Assembly: GCA_013287095.1 (NCBI GenBank)
Contig: JABDEJ010000009.1
Location: forward strand, 1-35,219
Direction of reading: 5' to 3'
Source: Bacteroidota bacterium
GTDB taxonomy: Bacteria > Bacteroidota > Bacteroidia > CAILMK01
DNA length: 35,219 bases
Shown piece by piece: positions 1 to 6,528 of this stretch. Position 1 is the stretch's first letter. Each line of letters begins with the position of its first letter. The notes under the pieces were generated by a model. The model ran no database searches, was not told where the DNA came from, and worked only from the letters and a program-made list of their open reading frames with translations. A program made the translations under genes and the position numbers.

Positions 1-291
1 CCGGATGGATGATAAGATCATGCTATTGGCCTGATACTGACTCAAAACCGTTGGTGCAAATACCACGTCAATTTTCTGTGTGTCTGTCAGAAAATCATTA
101 TCAACCGGCAACCAATATTCCCCATAGATTTCATTATGATCTTTCTGGACATATTTTTTGGTGTATTTATCATTCCAATAATCCTGGTCACTTCTATAGG
201 TGAAAAGATAATTCTGCGAAGTCAATTCCCCCATGAGTAAAATATTAACCGGCTGACTCCAGGCACTAGATTTTAGGAATGAAGTATTCAT
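1..291 (-). CDS. Partial phage tail-like protein (5' part, runs off window start)
   Basis: An open frame of 97 codons on the minus strand begins with ATG at 289-291 and has no stop before base 1, so the 3' part is outside the window. The translation (MNTSFLKSSAWSQPV at the N-terminus, then GELTSQNYLFTYRSDQDYWN) has the Tyr/Trp/Asp-rich composition of real protein; the plus strand in the same stretch gives only broken or odd peptides. The style recalls phage tail or baseplate proteins of Bacteroidota phages, but I cannot name a family. It is divergent from the next gene, whose frame overlaps its first 35 bases. That overlap suggests a rearranged gene junction. Confidence is moderate that it is coding and low for function. 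Confidence 0.45.
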   Translation of the reverse strand, partial: MNTSFLKSSAWSQPVNILLMGELTSQNYLFTYRSDQDYWNDKYTKKYVQKDHNEIYGEYWLPVDNDFLTDTQKIDVVFAPTVLSQYQANSMILSSIR

Positions 292-310
292 AGCAGGACA
301 GTATTACAGG

Positions 311-913
311 TTGGTGGAGGTGACGGATTATGACATTGTAAATGCAGGGCTCACCAAATGTCGGTTTCTGAAAGTAAAGACCGGACGGCAATTTGTAGCT
401 TCAACACATAACCTGAATGGTGGCAAAGGTGGTATCATAAATAACAATCGTGTTCCGGTTCTCAACTATTCAAATATCGGCGTATCAACAGGGTTGGTTA
501 TTGGTAATAATAACACCACCAAAAAAGGAGGGCAGGTTATCACCGGAGATGGGAATGCCGTCACCGGAAAGAATGTGCAGATATTCGGTGGAAATAGTAA
601 TATAATAAACGCCAACAATGTCACCCTGATAAACACCAGTGGCCAAACGATCACTGATGATAATGCCACTTATATCGATGGGGCCAAATATGTAAAGGCT
701 TCAGACATGAGCGGACAGGCGACACTCATAGCTGGCATGGCAACTGTAAGTCTGACAGGCATTTCAACTACGAGTATTATTCTTATAAGTTATACCGGTT
801 TAGGAATGTTGACCGGAACATTAAGTGTTGCTTCCGAGCCCGATTATTTTACGATCAACTCCACATCATTTACTGATACTGCTGTGGTGAACTGGTATGT
901 GGCAAAGATGTAG
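311..913 (+). CDS. Phage tail fibre/spike-like protein, N-terminus apparently missing
   Basis: This is a 200-residue frame with a central stretch rich in Asn and Gly (repeated NN and GGNSN motifs), as expected of a beta-helical fibre shaft, and a C-terminal part of short beta strands and Ser/Thr turns typical of phage fibre tips. The only start codons are TTG at 311 and GTG at 314. The frame is open back to a stop at 254-256, and the residues encoded there (EVFIAGQYYRLVEV) read as genuine protein, so the real N-terminus has probably been lost. It lies just upstream of the prohead protease, an unusual place for a tail gene unless the region is rearranged. Function is inferred from composition and context. 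Confidence 0.5.
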   Translation: MVEVTDYDIVNAGLTKCRFLKVKTGRQFVASTHNLNGGKGGIINNNRVPVLNYSNIGVSTGLVIGNNNTTKKGGQVITGDGNAVTGKNVQIFGGNSNIINANNVTLINTSGQTITDDNATYIDGAKYVKASDMSGQATLIAGMATVSLTGISTTSIILISYTGLGMLTGTLSVASEPDYFTINSTSFTDTAVVNWYVAKM

Positions 914-922
914 ACCTTGAAA

Positions 923-988
923 CTCTCGCAAAGGCGCAAAGGCGCAAAAAGAGCAAACAGACAAAAAGTCTTCGCGCCTTTGCGAGAG
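923..988. repeat. Stem-loop with perfect 15-bp arms, CGCAAAGGCGCAAAG-type dispersed repeat
   Basis: The arm CTCTCGCAAAGGCGC at 923-937 is the exact reverse complement of GCGCCTTTGCGAGAG at 974-988, with a loop of 36 bases that repeats the GGCGCAAA word. It fills the spacer between the fibre-like gene and the protease gene. It could act as a terminator-like or mRNA-stabilising hairpin, but no T-run follows directly. Relatives of the same word occur at 33457-33561 outside the phage region. Confidence 0.75.
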
Positions 989-1019
989 AAATTCATTTAA
1001 AAATATAAACCCAATTATT

Positions 1020-1619
1020 ATGACCCCAAACCTACCTATTTATCGTCTTGCTCTCAACGACGATCCCGACAGCGGTGTGGATTATATCGCCCTCGTGGAC
1101 GATCCGGCCATCCAGCGACAGTTCATGGCCTTTAAATCGCAAAAATCACAGAAGCTGCAATTCCTGGTCACCAACCCCGATCAGCAGATTGTCAGCGGCC
1201 CGCTGATGGTGGCCGATATGTGCATTTTCAGGGATGATCCTATTCACGCAGAGCATCTGGTGTACTTCGACGCACCAACCATCAGGCAAATCATCCTGCG
1301 CTTCTTCCAAAGAGGCCTCACGTCCAATGTCAACCTTATGCACATTCCCGAAGCGAGGCCGGATGGGATTTTTATGTTCGAGAGTTTTATCATTGATTCT
1401 TCAAAGGATATTACCACGCCAAAAGGCTTTGAGCCCCTGCCGGACGGCTCGTGGTTTGGCAGTTTTAAAATTGACAATGCGGATATCTGGAACCATTTTA
1501 TCAAAACCGGAGAGTTCAAAGGTTTTTCCGTAGAAGGATTCTTCAGCTATCAACGCGAAATTTCAAGAGAAGAAATGCAGGTGAAGGAGATAATTAGGGT
1601 GATAGAGGGGGTGGGGTAG
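1020..1619 (+). CDS. Phage prohead protease, XkdF-like
   Basis: This 199-residue protein matches the style of the XkdF family (named from the Bacillus PBSX element), thought to be the serine protease that processes scaffold and capsid during prohead maturation. It opens with an IYRLALNDDPDSGVDYIALV segment in which these proteins announce their fold. The C-terminal half carries the family-like pattern DGSWFGSFKIDNADIW followed by GEFKGFSVEGFF (about residues 142-182). No signal peptide or membrane segment is seen. A scaffold-like gene and the major capsid gene follow, but only after a cargo block of about 2 kb at 1735-3356. Assignment is from remembered family patterns, not from a search; catalytic residues were not identified. 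Confidence 0.7.
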   Translation: MTPNLPIYRLALNDDPDSGVDYIALVDDPAIQRQFMAFKSQKSQKLQFLVTNPDQQIVSGPLMVADMCIFRDDPIHAEHLVYFDAPTIRQIILRFFQRGLTSNVNLMHIPEARPDGIFMFESFIIDSSKDITTPKGFEPLPDGSWFGSFKIDNADIWNHFIKTGEFKGFSVEGFFSYQREISREEMQVKEIIRVIEGVG

Positions 1620-1734
1620 GTATCAACCAAAGAAATTTTTGCCGTAAAAAGGGATATTTCAACTAAATCTTAGACCTTTGTGTTTAGATGTTAAATTTAA
1701 ATACCTCTAAACGGGGTTTTAACCATAACAATGT

Positions 1735-2121
1735 ATGAAACAATTTTTAGCAAAGGGCAATCATAAATCGGGTCATATTGACCATGTTTATGAAATTCAG
1801 GTTCTTTCCTATTTTGATGAGGACGAGCAGGTGTATTATGCTATTTGCCCCGCGCTTGATATTGTAGGGGGAGGCAAGACCGAGGAAGAAGCAATTACTT
1901 CATTTAATATTTCACTTGACGAGTTTGTGAAATATACATGTAACAAACGCACCATTGCCAGGGAACTTATGCGCCTTGGATGGGAAGTACATCTCAAGGG
2001 CCGTAATCATTTTAAAGCCAAATCACCATCTGTTGAGGAGCTCAAAAACAATCCCGAATGGGCAGAGGTATGGGCCAAAGCGCCCCATGTAGCAAACAGG
2101 ACTGTACAACTTGCAGCATAG
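1735..2121 (+). CDS. hicB: HicB-type antitoxin
   Basis: The 128-residue protein contains the HicB core: a strand (YEIQVLSYFDEDEQVYYAIC) leading into the pattern PALDIVGGGKTEEEAITSFN, which is the hallmark of this partly degraded RNase-H-like fold. A C-terminal tail of about 60 residues probably serves for DNA binding or toxin neutralisation. HicB binds and inhibits the HicA mRNA interferase and represses the operon. The toxin gene follows at once, so the order is antitoxin then toxin, the reverse of classical hicAB. The pair sits between the phage protease and scaffold genes and may be a stability or anti-phage cargo. A TTAGACCTTTG motif near 1670 could belong to its promoter, but it does not fit the consensus exactly. 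Confidence 0.8.
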   Translation: MKQFLAKGNHKSGHIDHVYEIQVLSYFDEDEQVYYAICPALDIVGGGKTEEEAITSFNISLDEFVKYTCNKRTIARELMRLGWEVHLKGRNHFKAKSPSVEELKNNPEWAEVWAKAPHVANRTVQLAA

Positions 2122-2123
2122 CA

Positions 2124-2357
2124 TTGCCAACCGTAAACACGATACCCCTAAAAACGTACCGCAAAGCACTTGAAAAACTGGGGCTAAACTGCATACGCGA
2201 AAAAGGTGGCCACGAAACGTGGTCACGCACTAACCTTGAACGGCCAATTGTTTTTTCAGCACATCATAAAGAAATTTTAGGGATGCAGGTAAAAGCAAAT
2301 TGTCGTTCCCTGGGCATTTCGGTGAACGCATTTATGAAACTGGTCAATTCTTTGTAG
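2124..2357 (+). CDS. hicA: HicA-type mRNA interferase toxin
   Basis: The frame encodes a HicA core: an IPLKTYRKALEKLG helix, then REKGGHETW with the glycine-rich turn and the His expected to be catalytic, then RPIVFSAHHKEI and a C-terminal helix. HicA toxins are small double-stranded-RNA-binding-fold ribonucleases that cleave mRNA. The start is uncertain. TTG at 2124 gives 77 residues, which suits the family, and lies 2 bases after the hicB stop. In-frame ATG codons at 2058 and 2070 would overlap hicB and add a tail that does not look like HicA. The close coupling suggests translational control by the antitoxin. Family assignment is strong; start choice is weak. Confidence 0.78.
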   Translation: MPTVNTIPLKTYRKALEKLGLNCIREKGGHETWSRTNLERPIVFSAHHKEILGMQVKANCRSLGISVNAFMKLVNSL

Positions 2358-2414
2358 AGTGTATTGGGAGATTTGAAGCACTGCTAATTAAAGTAATTAT
2401 ATAGTGAGGTTGAA

Positions 2415-3092
2415 CTATATAAAGGATAATACCCTATTGATTTCAGCATACAATTTTTCCTTACGATCGGTAGCATTTTTGGATTTGGAATACCATTTTA
2501 TCCTGCTTCCCATAAACTTGCTTTCTCTCATAATAAAGGGAATATCTTTGTAACGATAAATGTTACTATTAGAGTCGTCTGGATGGTTAGTTCCTTTTAC
2601 GAAAGCAGGGTTACTTATAAGAAGATGTTCTACAGATGCATTGACCACAATAACAAGTTTTGGTCGAATTTTTTCAAGTATTTCGAGAGTTAAATCGGCC
2701 TGCTGTGTGATAAACATTTTGCCAGTGTCCTCTTTATAAAGGTCTTCAATCTGCTTTTGGTCAGAATCACGGATGTAGAGAAGGTCTAATATTGACCAAT
2801 TCTGTTCACTATTCTTTAGTAAGATTTTTTCGCTCTTTGTAATTTCATAAAATTTATCAAAGAAAGGATGTTTAGGCTTCTCTTTAAAATCAATCATAGA
2901 ATAACTCTTATAAGTTGTTGTTGGATCAGATGGGTTCAATGATAAGAAAGTAATCACATCTTCGCATACGTCTGCATCCTGATATAGCGGAGGCACCATT
3001 TTATGGCCTCCAAGTTGTGTATATTGGGCCCAAATATTCTCTAATTGATCTTTAAGGCTGGGATTACAAAGATTTTGAATTTTGTAACTCAT
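2415..3092 (-). CDS. Hypothetical protein, possibly uracil-DNA-glycosylase-fold
   Basis: I do not firmly recognise this 225-residue cytoplasmic protein. A strand ending in FLSLNPSDPTT (about residues 48-58) resembles the GLNPS-type motif of the uracil-DNA glycosylase superfamily. Further on come a hydrophobic strand with WSILDLLYIRDSD, a strand KLVIVVNASVEHLL, and a C-terminal FMGSRIKW turn, in an order that could fit that alpha/beta fold. No clear catalytic set could be assigned. It is encoded against the direction of the phage genes, and the broken repeat gene lies 3 bases upstream, so the two probably shared a transcript. As cargo in a phage head module it could act in defence or DNA repair, which is inference only. 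Confidence 0.5.
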   Translation of the reverse strand: MSYKIQNLCNPSLKDQLENIWAQYTQLGGHKMVPPLYQDADVCEDVITFLSLNPSDPTTTYKSYSMIDFKEKPKHPFFDKFYEITKSEKILLKNSEQNWSILDLLYIRDSDQKQIEDLYKEDTGKMFITQQADLTLEILEKIRPKLVIVVNASVEHLLISNPAFVKGTNHPDDSNSNIYRYKDIPFIMRESKFMGSRIKWYSKSKNATDRKEKLYAEINRVLSFI

Positions 3093-3095
3093 GTG

Positions 3096-3356
3096 TTAAA
3101 CTATCTGATTACCACAAACAAATAAGGAAAACCCTTTTTTGCCTGCAAACATCCTAACATCTGGCCCGAGGGTAACTTCTATTCCATCACTACCTGCTAA
3201 GTTCCCATTATCATAATAGGCAGTAGAGCCAGTCTAAGCGACTTTACCATTATTATGATAAGCTGTAGATCTGGTCCAGGCGACTTTACCATTGTCGTGA
3301 TAGGCAGTAGAACCAGTCCAGGCAACTTTGCCATTTTTGTGATAAATAGTGGCCAT
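3096..3356 (-). pseudogene. Short tandem-repeat protein (YxNGK repeats) interrupted by an in-frame amber stop
   Basis: Starting from ATG at 3354-3356 the minus strand encodes MATIYHKNGKVA, then repeats of a 14-residue (42-bp) unit of the form WTGSTAYHDNGKVA. After three NGKVA elements the codon that should be the repeat Trp is TAG (3234-3236). Beyond it the same frame carries on with TGSTAYYDNGNLAGSDG and ends with a normal-looking tail and TAA at 3096-3098. The coding signal is therefore continuous across the stop, and a TGG-to-TAG change is the simplest explanation. The YxNGK units resemble YwqK/MORN-like repeats. The full product would be about 86 residues. The gene lies directly upstream of the 2415-3092 gene on the same strand. 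Confidence 0.7.
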
Positions 3357-3705
3357 ATTTATGCTTTTTTGTTTTTTGACAAATATAAGTAATTGACCCT
3401 CGCAAAAAGAGGCAATATAGTTCTTAACCATATTCCATTATCCTCGGCCTTACCAAGCATTTTTCAACTTGCGAGATTAAGTCAGGCATCCCTTTATTCA
3501 CTTACAAAAGCAACCCCATCCTTCCCGCCAAAATCCCCTCATCCCAAACAACAACTACCACCCCCTCCCCAAAAAAGTGACGACAAATCCAAAAATATTT
3601 TCGCTTGTAACGCATTGAATAAATGTGGGTTGAAAATTATTTTTCAAAACCACCCACCCACTTTGCCATCTCACTATATATGTACATAAAAGCAACTCAA
3701 AAATC
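3357..3705. other. Spacer between the cargo block and the scaffold gene; no convincing gene
   Basis: This 349-base stretch separates the leftward cargo genes from the rightward head genes. It holds C-rich, A-rich sequence near 3530-3580 and no ORF with credible composition. It must contain promoters for both directions if the two blocks are transcribed independently, but no clear TTTG/TAnnTTTG pair was recognised. Confidence 0.5.
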
Positions 3706-4320
3706 ATGACCAAAATCAACGCAAAAGAAGCAATCGAAAAAATCAGAAAACTGCTGTTTACAGACGGCAGTCAGGCTGGGCCGTCTTCAGCCAAAGACGG
3801 CGCGACAACAACAGTATCTTACAACCTCAAAGACGGTACGCCCATTAAGGTAGTCGGCAATCTTGAAAACGGGGCCGAAGTATTGGTAACCGGCGCAGAT
3901 GGCGACACACCTGCCCCTGACGGCGAACTGGAGCTCGCTGATGGCACTGTGATCAGCGTAACAGGAGGCATTATCACCAACATCGAAACGGCCAGCCAGG
4001 CCGCAGATTCAAAAGACGGTGGCGATGCGCCAGACGAATCCCAGTTCAAAGCAATAAACGGATTGGAAACCAAAATCTCAGAAATCGAAAAAGAGATCAA
4101 CGATTTCAGGGAATCCTTTAAAAACCAGTCGCTTGCACAGGAACAGGTTCTTGATCTTATTGGACGTCTTGCAGAACTTCCTTCCAGCGAACCCGTATCA
4201 AAACCCAAAAATGCTTTTTCTGAAATCCGCAACAAACAGGAAGAAAAAAATGAGGCATTTATCAGACAGCCTGAAAAGACTAAAACAATTACGAATTACG
4301 AATTAGAAATTACGAATTAG
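3706..4320 (+). CDS. Phage capsid scaffold-like protein
   Basis: The 204-residue protein sits directly before the major capsid gene, the classical place for a scaffold. It begins with a helix (INAKEAIEKIRKLLF), followed by Gly/Asp-rich strands with two similar DGT-[PV]-I motifs (DGTPIKVVG and DGTVISVTG), then a charged helical segment near residues 118-150 (KISEIEKEINDFRESF) that can form a coiled coil. Proteins of this layout accompany capsid genes in many Bacteroidota prophages. The last residues (about TITNYELEITN) are encoded by a low-complexity DNA word repeated three times, so the natural C-terminus may be shorter or the end was added by repeat spread. Role is inferred from position and composition. 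Confidence 0.55.
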   Translation: MTKINAKEAIEKIRKLLFTDGSQAGPSSAKDGATTTVSYNLKDGTPIKVVGNLENGAEVLVTGADGDTPAPDGELELADGTVISVTGGIITNIETASQAADSKDGGDAPDESQFKAINGLETKISEIEKEINDFRESFKNQSLAQEQVLDLIGRLAELPSSEPVSKPKNAFSEIRNKQEEKNEAFIRQPEKTKTITNYELEITN

Positions 4321-4398
4321 CAACTCACCAATTCAATAACTCTCTAACTCAAAACCCAACAACTCTCTAACTTAACAACTTAATAACTTTTTAAACCT
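4290..4398. repeat. Low-complexity word repeats at the scaffold 3' end and spacer
   Basis: The word ATTACGAATTA is repeated around 4290-4320 and overlaps the end of the scaffold frame. The following spacer repeats AACTCTCTAAC-like and AACTTAATAAC-like words up to the capsid start codon. There is no Shine-Dalgarno sequence before the capsid ATG. Confidence 0.6.
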
Positions 4399-5352
4399 AT
4401 GGCATTTGACGTTTCATCATTAAGCAATTATACCAACCAGAACAACTTCCCTCTGATTACGAAGAGTTTGTTCGAGGCCAAAACCATGAAGCTGATGACC
4501 CCTATGACGGGCATTAAATCAGCAGAGACCGTAAATATTATGGAAACAGATTCCATTTTCCAGGCAGGAGGCACCTGTGGGTTTCTTTCTTCAGGAACTA
4601 CTTCTTTCAGCCAAAGAACCTTGACCGTTGGCAAGATCAAGATCAACGAATCCCTTTGCCCCAAAACACTGGAAGCGTATTATTTGCAGCTCCAGCTACC
4701 TACCGGCAGCCGCTATGAAAACCTTCCTTTTGAAGAAGTTTATTCCAACGAAAAAGCGGGTAAAATAGCACAGCAACTTGAAGTGTCCGTATGGCAGGGC
4801 GATACCACTTTGGCAGATGCCAACTTAAAACGGTTCGACGGTCTTTTGAAAATCATTGACGCTTCCGGTTCTGCCATTACGGCAGATAGCACTAACAACA
4901 CCGAGGCTGTTACCACCTCTAATGTGATCGCCAAATTCGACAGTCTTTATGAAAATATTCCGAGCCAGTTGCTTAACAAAAATGATTTTGTCATTTTTTG
5001 CGGGCTGGATGTTTTCCGCCTCTATACCATTGCCCTCAAAAACCAGAACCTCTTTCATTATGATGGCGTTGCCGCAGCTTCGGATATGGAGATCATCATG
5101 CCAGGAACCAATATCAAAGTGATTGGTGTGAACGGGCTTAACGCCGTGAATGACAATTCTAACAACACTGGATTGAATCGCATTATCGCTCTTCGCACTT
5201 CCAATATGTATTTCGGTACGGATCTGATGAATGAAGAAGATCGCTTTGAAATTTTCTTTGCCAAAGAAGCAGATGAAATCCGTTTTGTAGCCGAATTCAA
5301 AGCTGGTACACAGGTGGCATTTCCGGCTGAAGTTGTTCAGTACGGAAAATAA
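4399..5352 (+). CDS. Major capsid protein (HK97-fold type, inferred)
   Basis: This 317-residue protein is the best candidate for the shell subunit. It follows the scaffold-like gene and has a long N-terminal region with alternating helix and strand (GIKSAETVNIMETDSIFQAG), a strand-rich middle (TLTVGKIKINESLCPKTLEA), then helices with EKAGKIAQQLEVSVWQGDT, as in capsid proteins of Bacteroidota phages. The C-terminal part includes NMYFGTDLMNEEDRFEIFFA and VAEFKAGTQVAFPAEVV, the pattern of the A-domain and terminal strand in many HK97-like capsids. No signal peptide or membrane segment is present. A stem-loop just downstream (5366-5417) may set its mRNA 3' end. The fold is inferred from gene order and pattern. 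Confidence 0.75.
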   Translation: MAFDVSSLSNYTNQNNFPLITKSLFEAKTMKLMTPMTGIKSAETVNIMETDSIFQAGGTCGFLSSGTTSFSQRTLTVGKIKINESLCPKTLEAYYLQLQLPTGSRYENLPFEEVYSNEKAGKIAQQLEVSVWQGDTTLADANLKRFDGLLKIIDASGSAITADSTNNTEAVTTSNVIAKFDSLYENIPSQLLNKNDFVIFCGLDVFRLYTIALKNQNLFHYDGVAAASDMEIIMPGTNIKVIGVNGLNAVNDNSNNTGLNRIIALRTSNMYFGTDLMNEEDRFEIFFAKEADEIRFVAEFKAGTQVAFPAEVVQYGK

Positions 5353-5365
5353 TTTTCCTTTTTTG

Positions 5366-5417
5366 AAGTCCGGACAGGCACCCTTCGACAAGCTCAGGGA
5401 CCGGCCTGCCCGGACTT
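5366..5417. repeat. Inverted repeat downstream of the capsid gene, possible terminator or attenuator
   Basis: AAGTCCGGACAGGC at 5366-5379 pairs with GCCTGCCCGGACTT at 5404-5417 with one mismatch. The loop contains CCCTTCGACAAGCTCAGGG (5381-5399), itself an imperfect hairpin and a word that recurs in many environmental bacterial genomes. An A-rich stretch follows, with no clear T-run. Confidence 0.65.
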
Positions 5418-5438
5418 TAAAAATTACTAGACAAATCC

Positions 5439-5485
5439 AATTTTCAATTTTCAATTTTTCAATTTTTCAATTTTTCAATTTTCAA
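5439..5485. repeat. CAATTTTT tandem repeat
   Basis: About six imperfect copies of an 8-9 bp CAATTTTT(T) unit fill the leader directly before the ATG at 5491. A shorter run of the same unit lies before the portal gene (about 6490-6520). Confidence 0.75.
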
Positions 5486-5490
5486 ATCTT

Positions 5491-6012
5491 ATGTCTTGCG
5501 CACTCACACAAGGATATACACTCGATTGTCGCGACAATGTCGGCGGCGTGAAGGAAATATATGTAACGGAACTGGCGAATGTCACTTCCTCCACAGTTTC
5601 TTCAGGTACAGTTACCGCTATCACGATGCTGACGGGCTCACAGTTCTGGAAATATCAGCTCGAAAAGGAAACATCTTCGCTGGTAGAAAAGATACTGACC
5701 AACGATGCCAATGGCACCGTTTACTATGAACAGGACCTCGATTTTTCTATCAGAAAACTACAGGCCAACTGGCGGAACGAGATCCGTTCTCTTGCCCAGA
5801 ACAGGCTGGCTTTCATTGTCCTGGACAGGAATGGGAAATACTGGTACTGTGGTATTAACAACGGTCTTGAATTGCAGGCAAGCGATACCCAGACTGGCAA
5901 AGGAATGGCAGACTTTAACGGCTACCAACTCAAATTCAAAGGCAAAGAAGAACTCCCGATGCCACAGGTAGTCCTGGGAGATTTCGCAGCCCTTCTTTCT
6001 CCCGCGGCATAA
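5491..6012 (+). CDS. Phage virion-associated hypothetical protein
   Basis: The 173-residue product is not recognised as a named family. It starts with a Cys-containing strand (ALTQGYTLDCRDNVGGVKEI), has Ser/Thr-rich strands, a central segment KLQANWRNEIRSLAQNRLAFIVLDRNGKYWYCG, and a C-terminal strand region (GYQLKFKGKEELPMP). The predicted all-beta character with one helix, and its place in the head module after the capsid gene, would suit a tail-tube, head-decoration or completion protein. It is soluble with no signal peptide. The leader carries the CAATTTTT repeat, not a Shine-Dalgarno sequence. The structural role is inferred from position alone. Confidence 0.6.
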   Translation: MSCALTQGYTLDCRDNVGGVKEIYVTELANVTSSTVSSGTVTAITMLTGSQFWKYQLEKETSSLVEKILTNDANGTVYYEQDLDFSIRKLQANWRNEIRSLAQNRLAFIVLDRNGKYWYCGINNGLELQASDTQTGKGMADFNGYQLKFKGKEELPMPQVVLGDFAALLSPAA

Positions 6013-6065
6013 CTATTTACCATTTACCATTCACTTCTTACTTCTCACCTCTCACTTCTCACAAA

Positions 6066-6464
6066 ATGATAACCATCACCCGGGGAACCACAAACACCAT
6101 CATCCTGACCCTTACCGAAAAGGTGAGCATCGGAAGCCCTGTTTTCCTTTTCGTTTTTACCAACGACCAGACAAGGCAGGCTTATTCTTGTATCGCGGCT
6201 GACCAGTCAGAATTCACCTATCGGTATAACGAATTTCTGATCACAGAAACAGCTTCTCCCAACCTGCTGACCAGCGAAATAAGCCTGCCTGCCCCGGGTG
6301 ATTATCATTATGCTGTTTATCAGCAAACGTCCACTTCAAGCCTTGATCCAACCCTGGCAGATGGACTATTGGAAACGGGAAAAATGGTAGTATTAACCAC
6401 AAGTACTGATACCAATAATACCTACGACTCTGAACCTAAAACAAATATCGTTTACGGCGAATAG
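6066..6464 (+). CDS. Small phage structural hypothetical protein
   Basis: The 132-residue protein looks like a single beta-sandwich: it opens with MITITRGTTNTIILTLTEKV, continues with a strand FLFVFTNDQTRQAYSCIA and ends with SLPAPGDYHYAVYQQTS and a short acidic tail. Proteins of this style are common between capsid and portal or tail genes of Bacteroidota prophages. I know no specific function. Its leader is a pyrimidine-rich run of ACTTCTCAC-like words (6013-6065). It is co-directional with its neighbours and presumably co-transcribed. Confidence 0.6.
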   Translation: MITITRGTTNTIILTLTEKVSIGSPVFLFVFTNDQTRQAYSCIAADQSEFTYRYNEFLITETASPNLLTSEISLPAPGDYHYAVYQQTSTSSLDPTLADGLLETGKMVVLTTSTDTNNTYDSEPKTNIVYGE

Positions 6465-6528
6465 CGCCTTCTATAAACTTCCGGACGAATTTTTCAATTT
6501 TTTCAATTTTTCAATCTTTTAATTCACC

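Noticed and set aside
9..203. Plus-strand frame of 64 codons near the left edge
   Set aside because: Its composition (many His, Cys, Pro, Trp) is not protein-like, and the minus strand in the same stretch gives a convincing partial protein.
3393..3689. Plus-strand frame of 98 codons before the scaffold gene
   Set aside because: Low-complexity Pro/Ser/Lys composition, no start context, and it lies in a spacer between oppositely oriented blocks.
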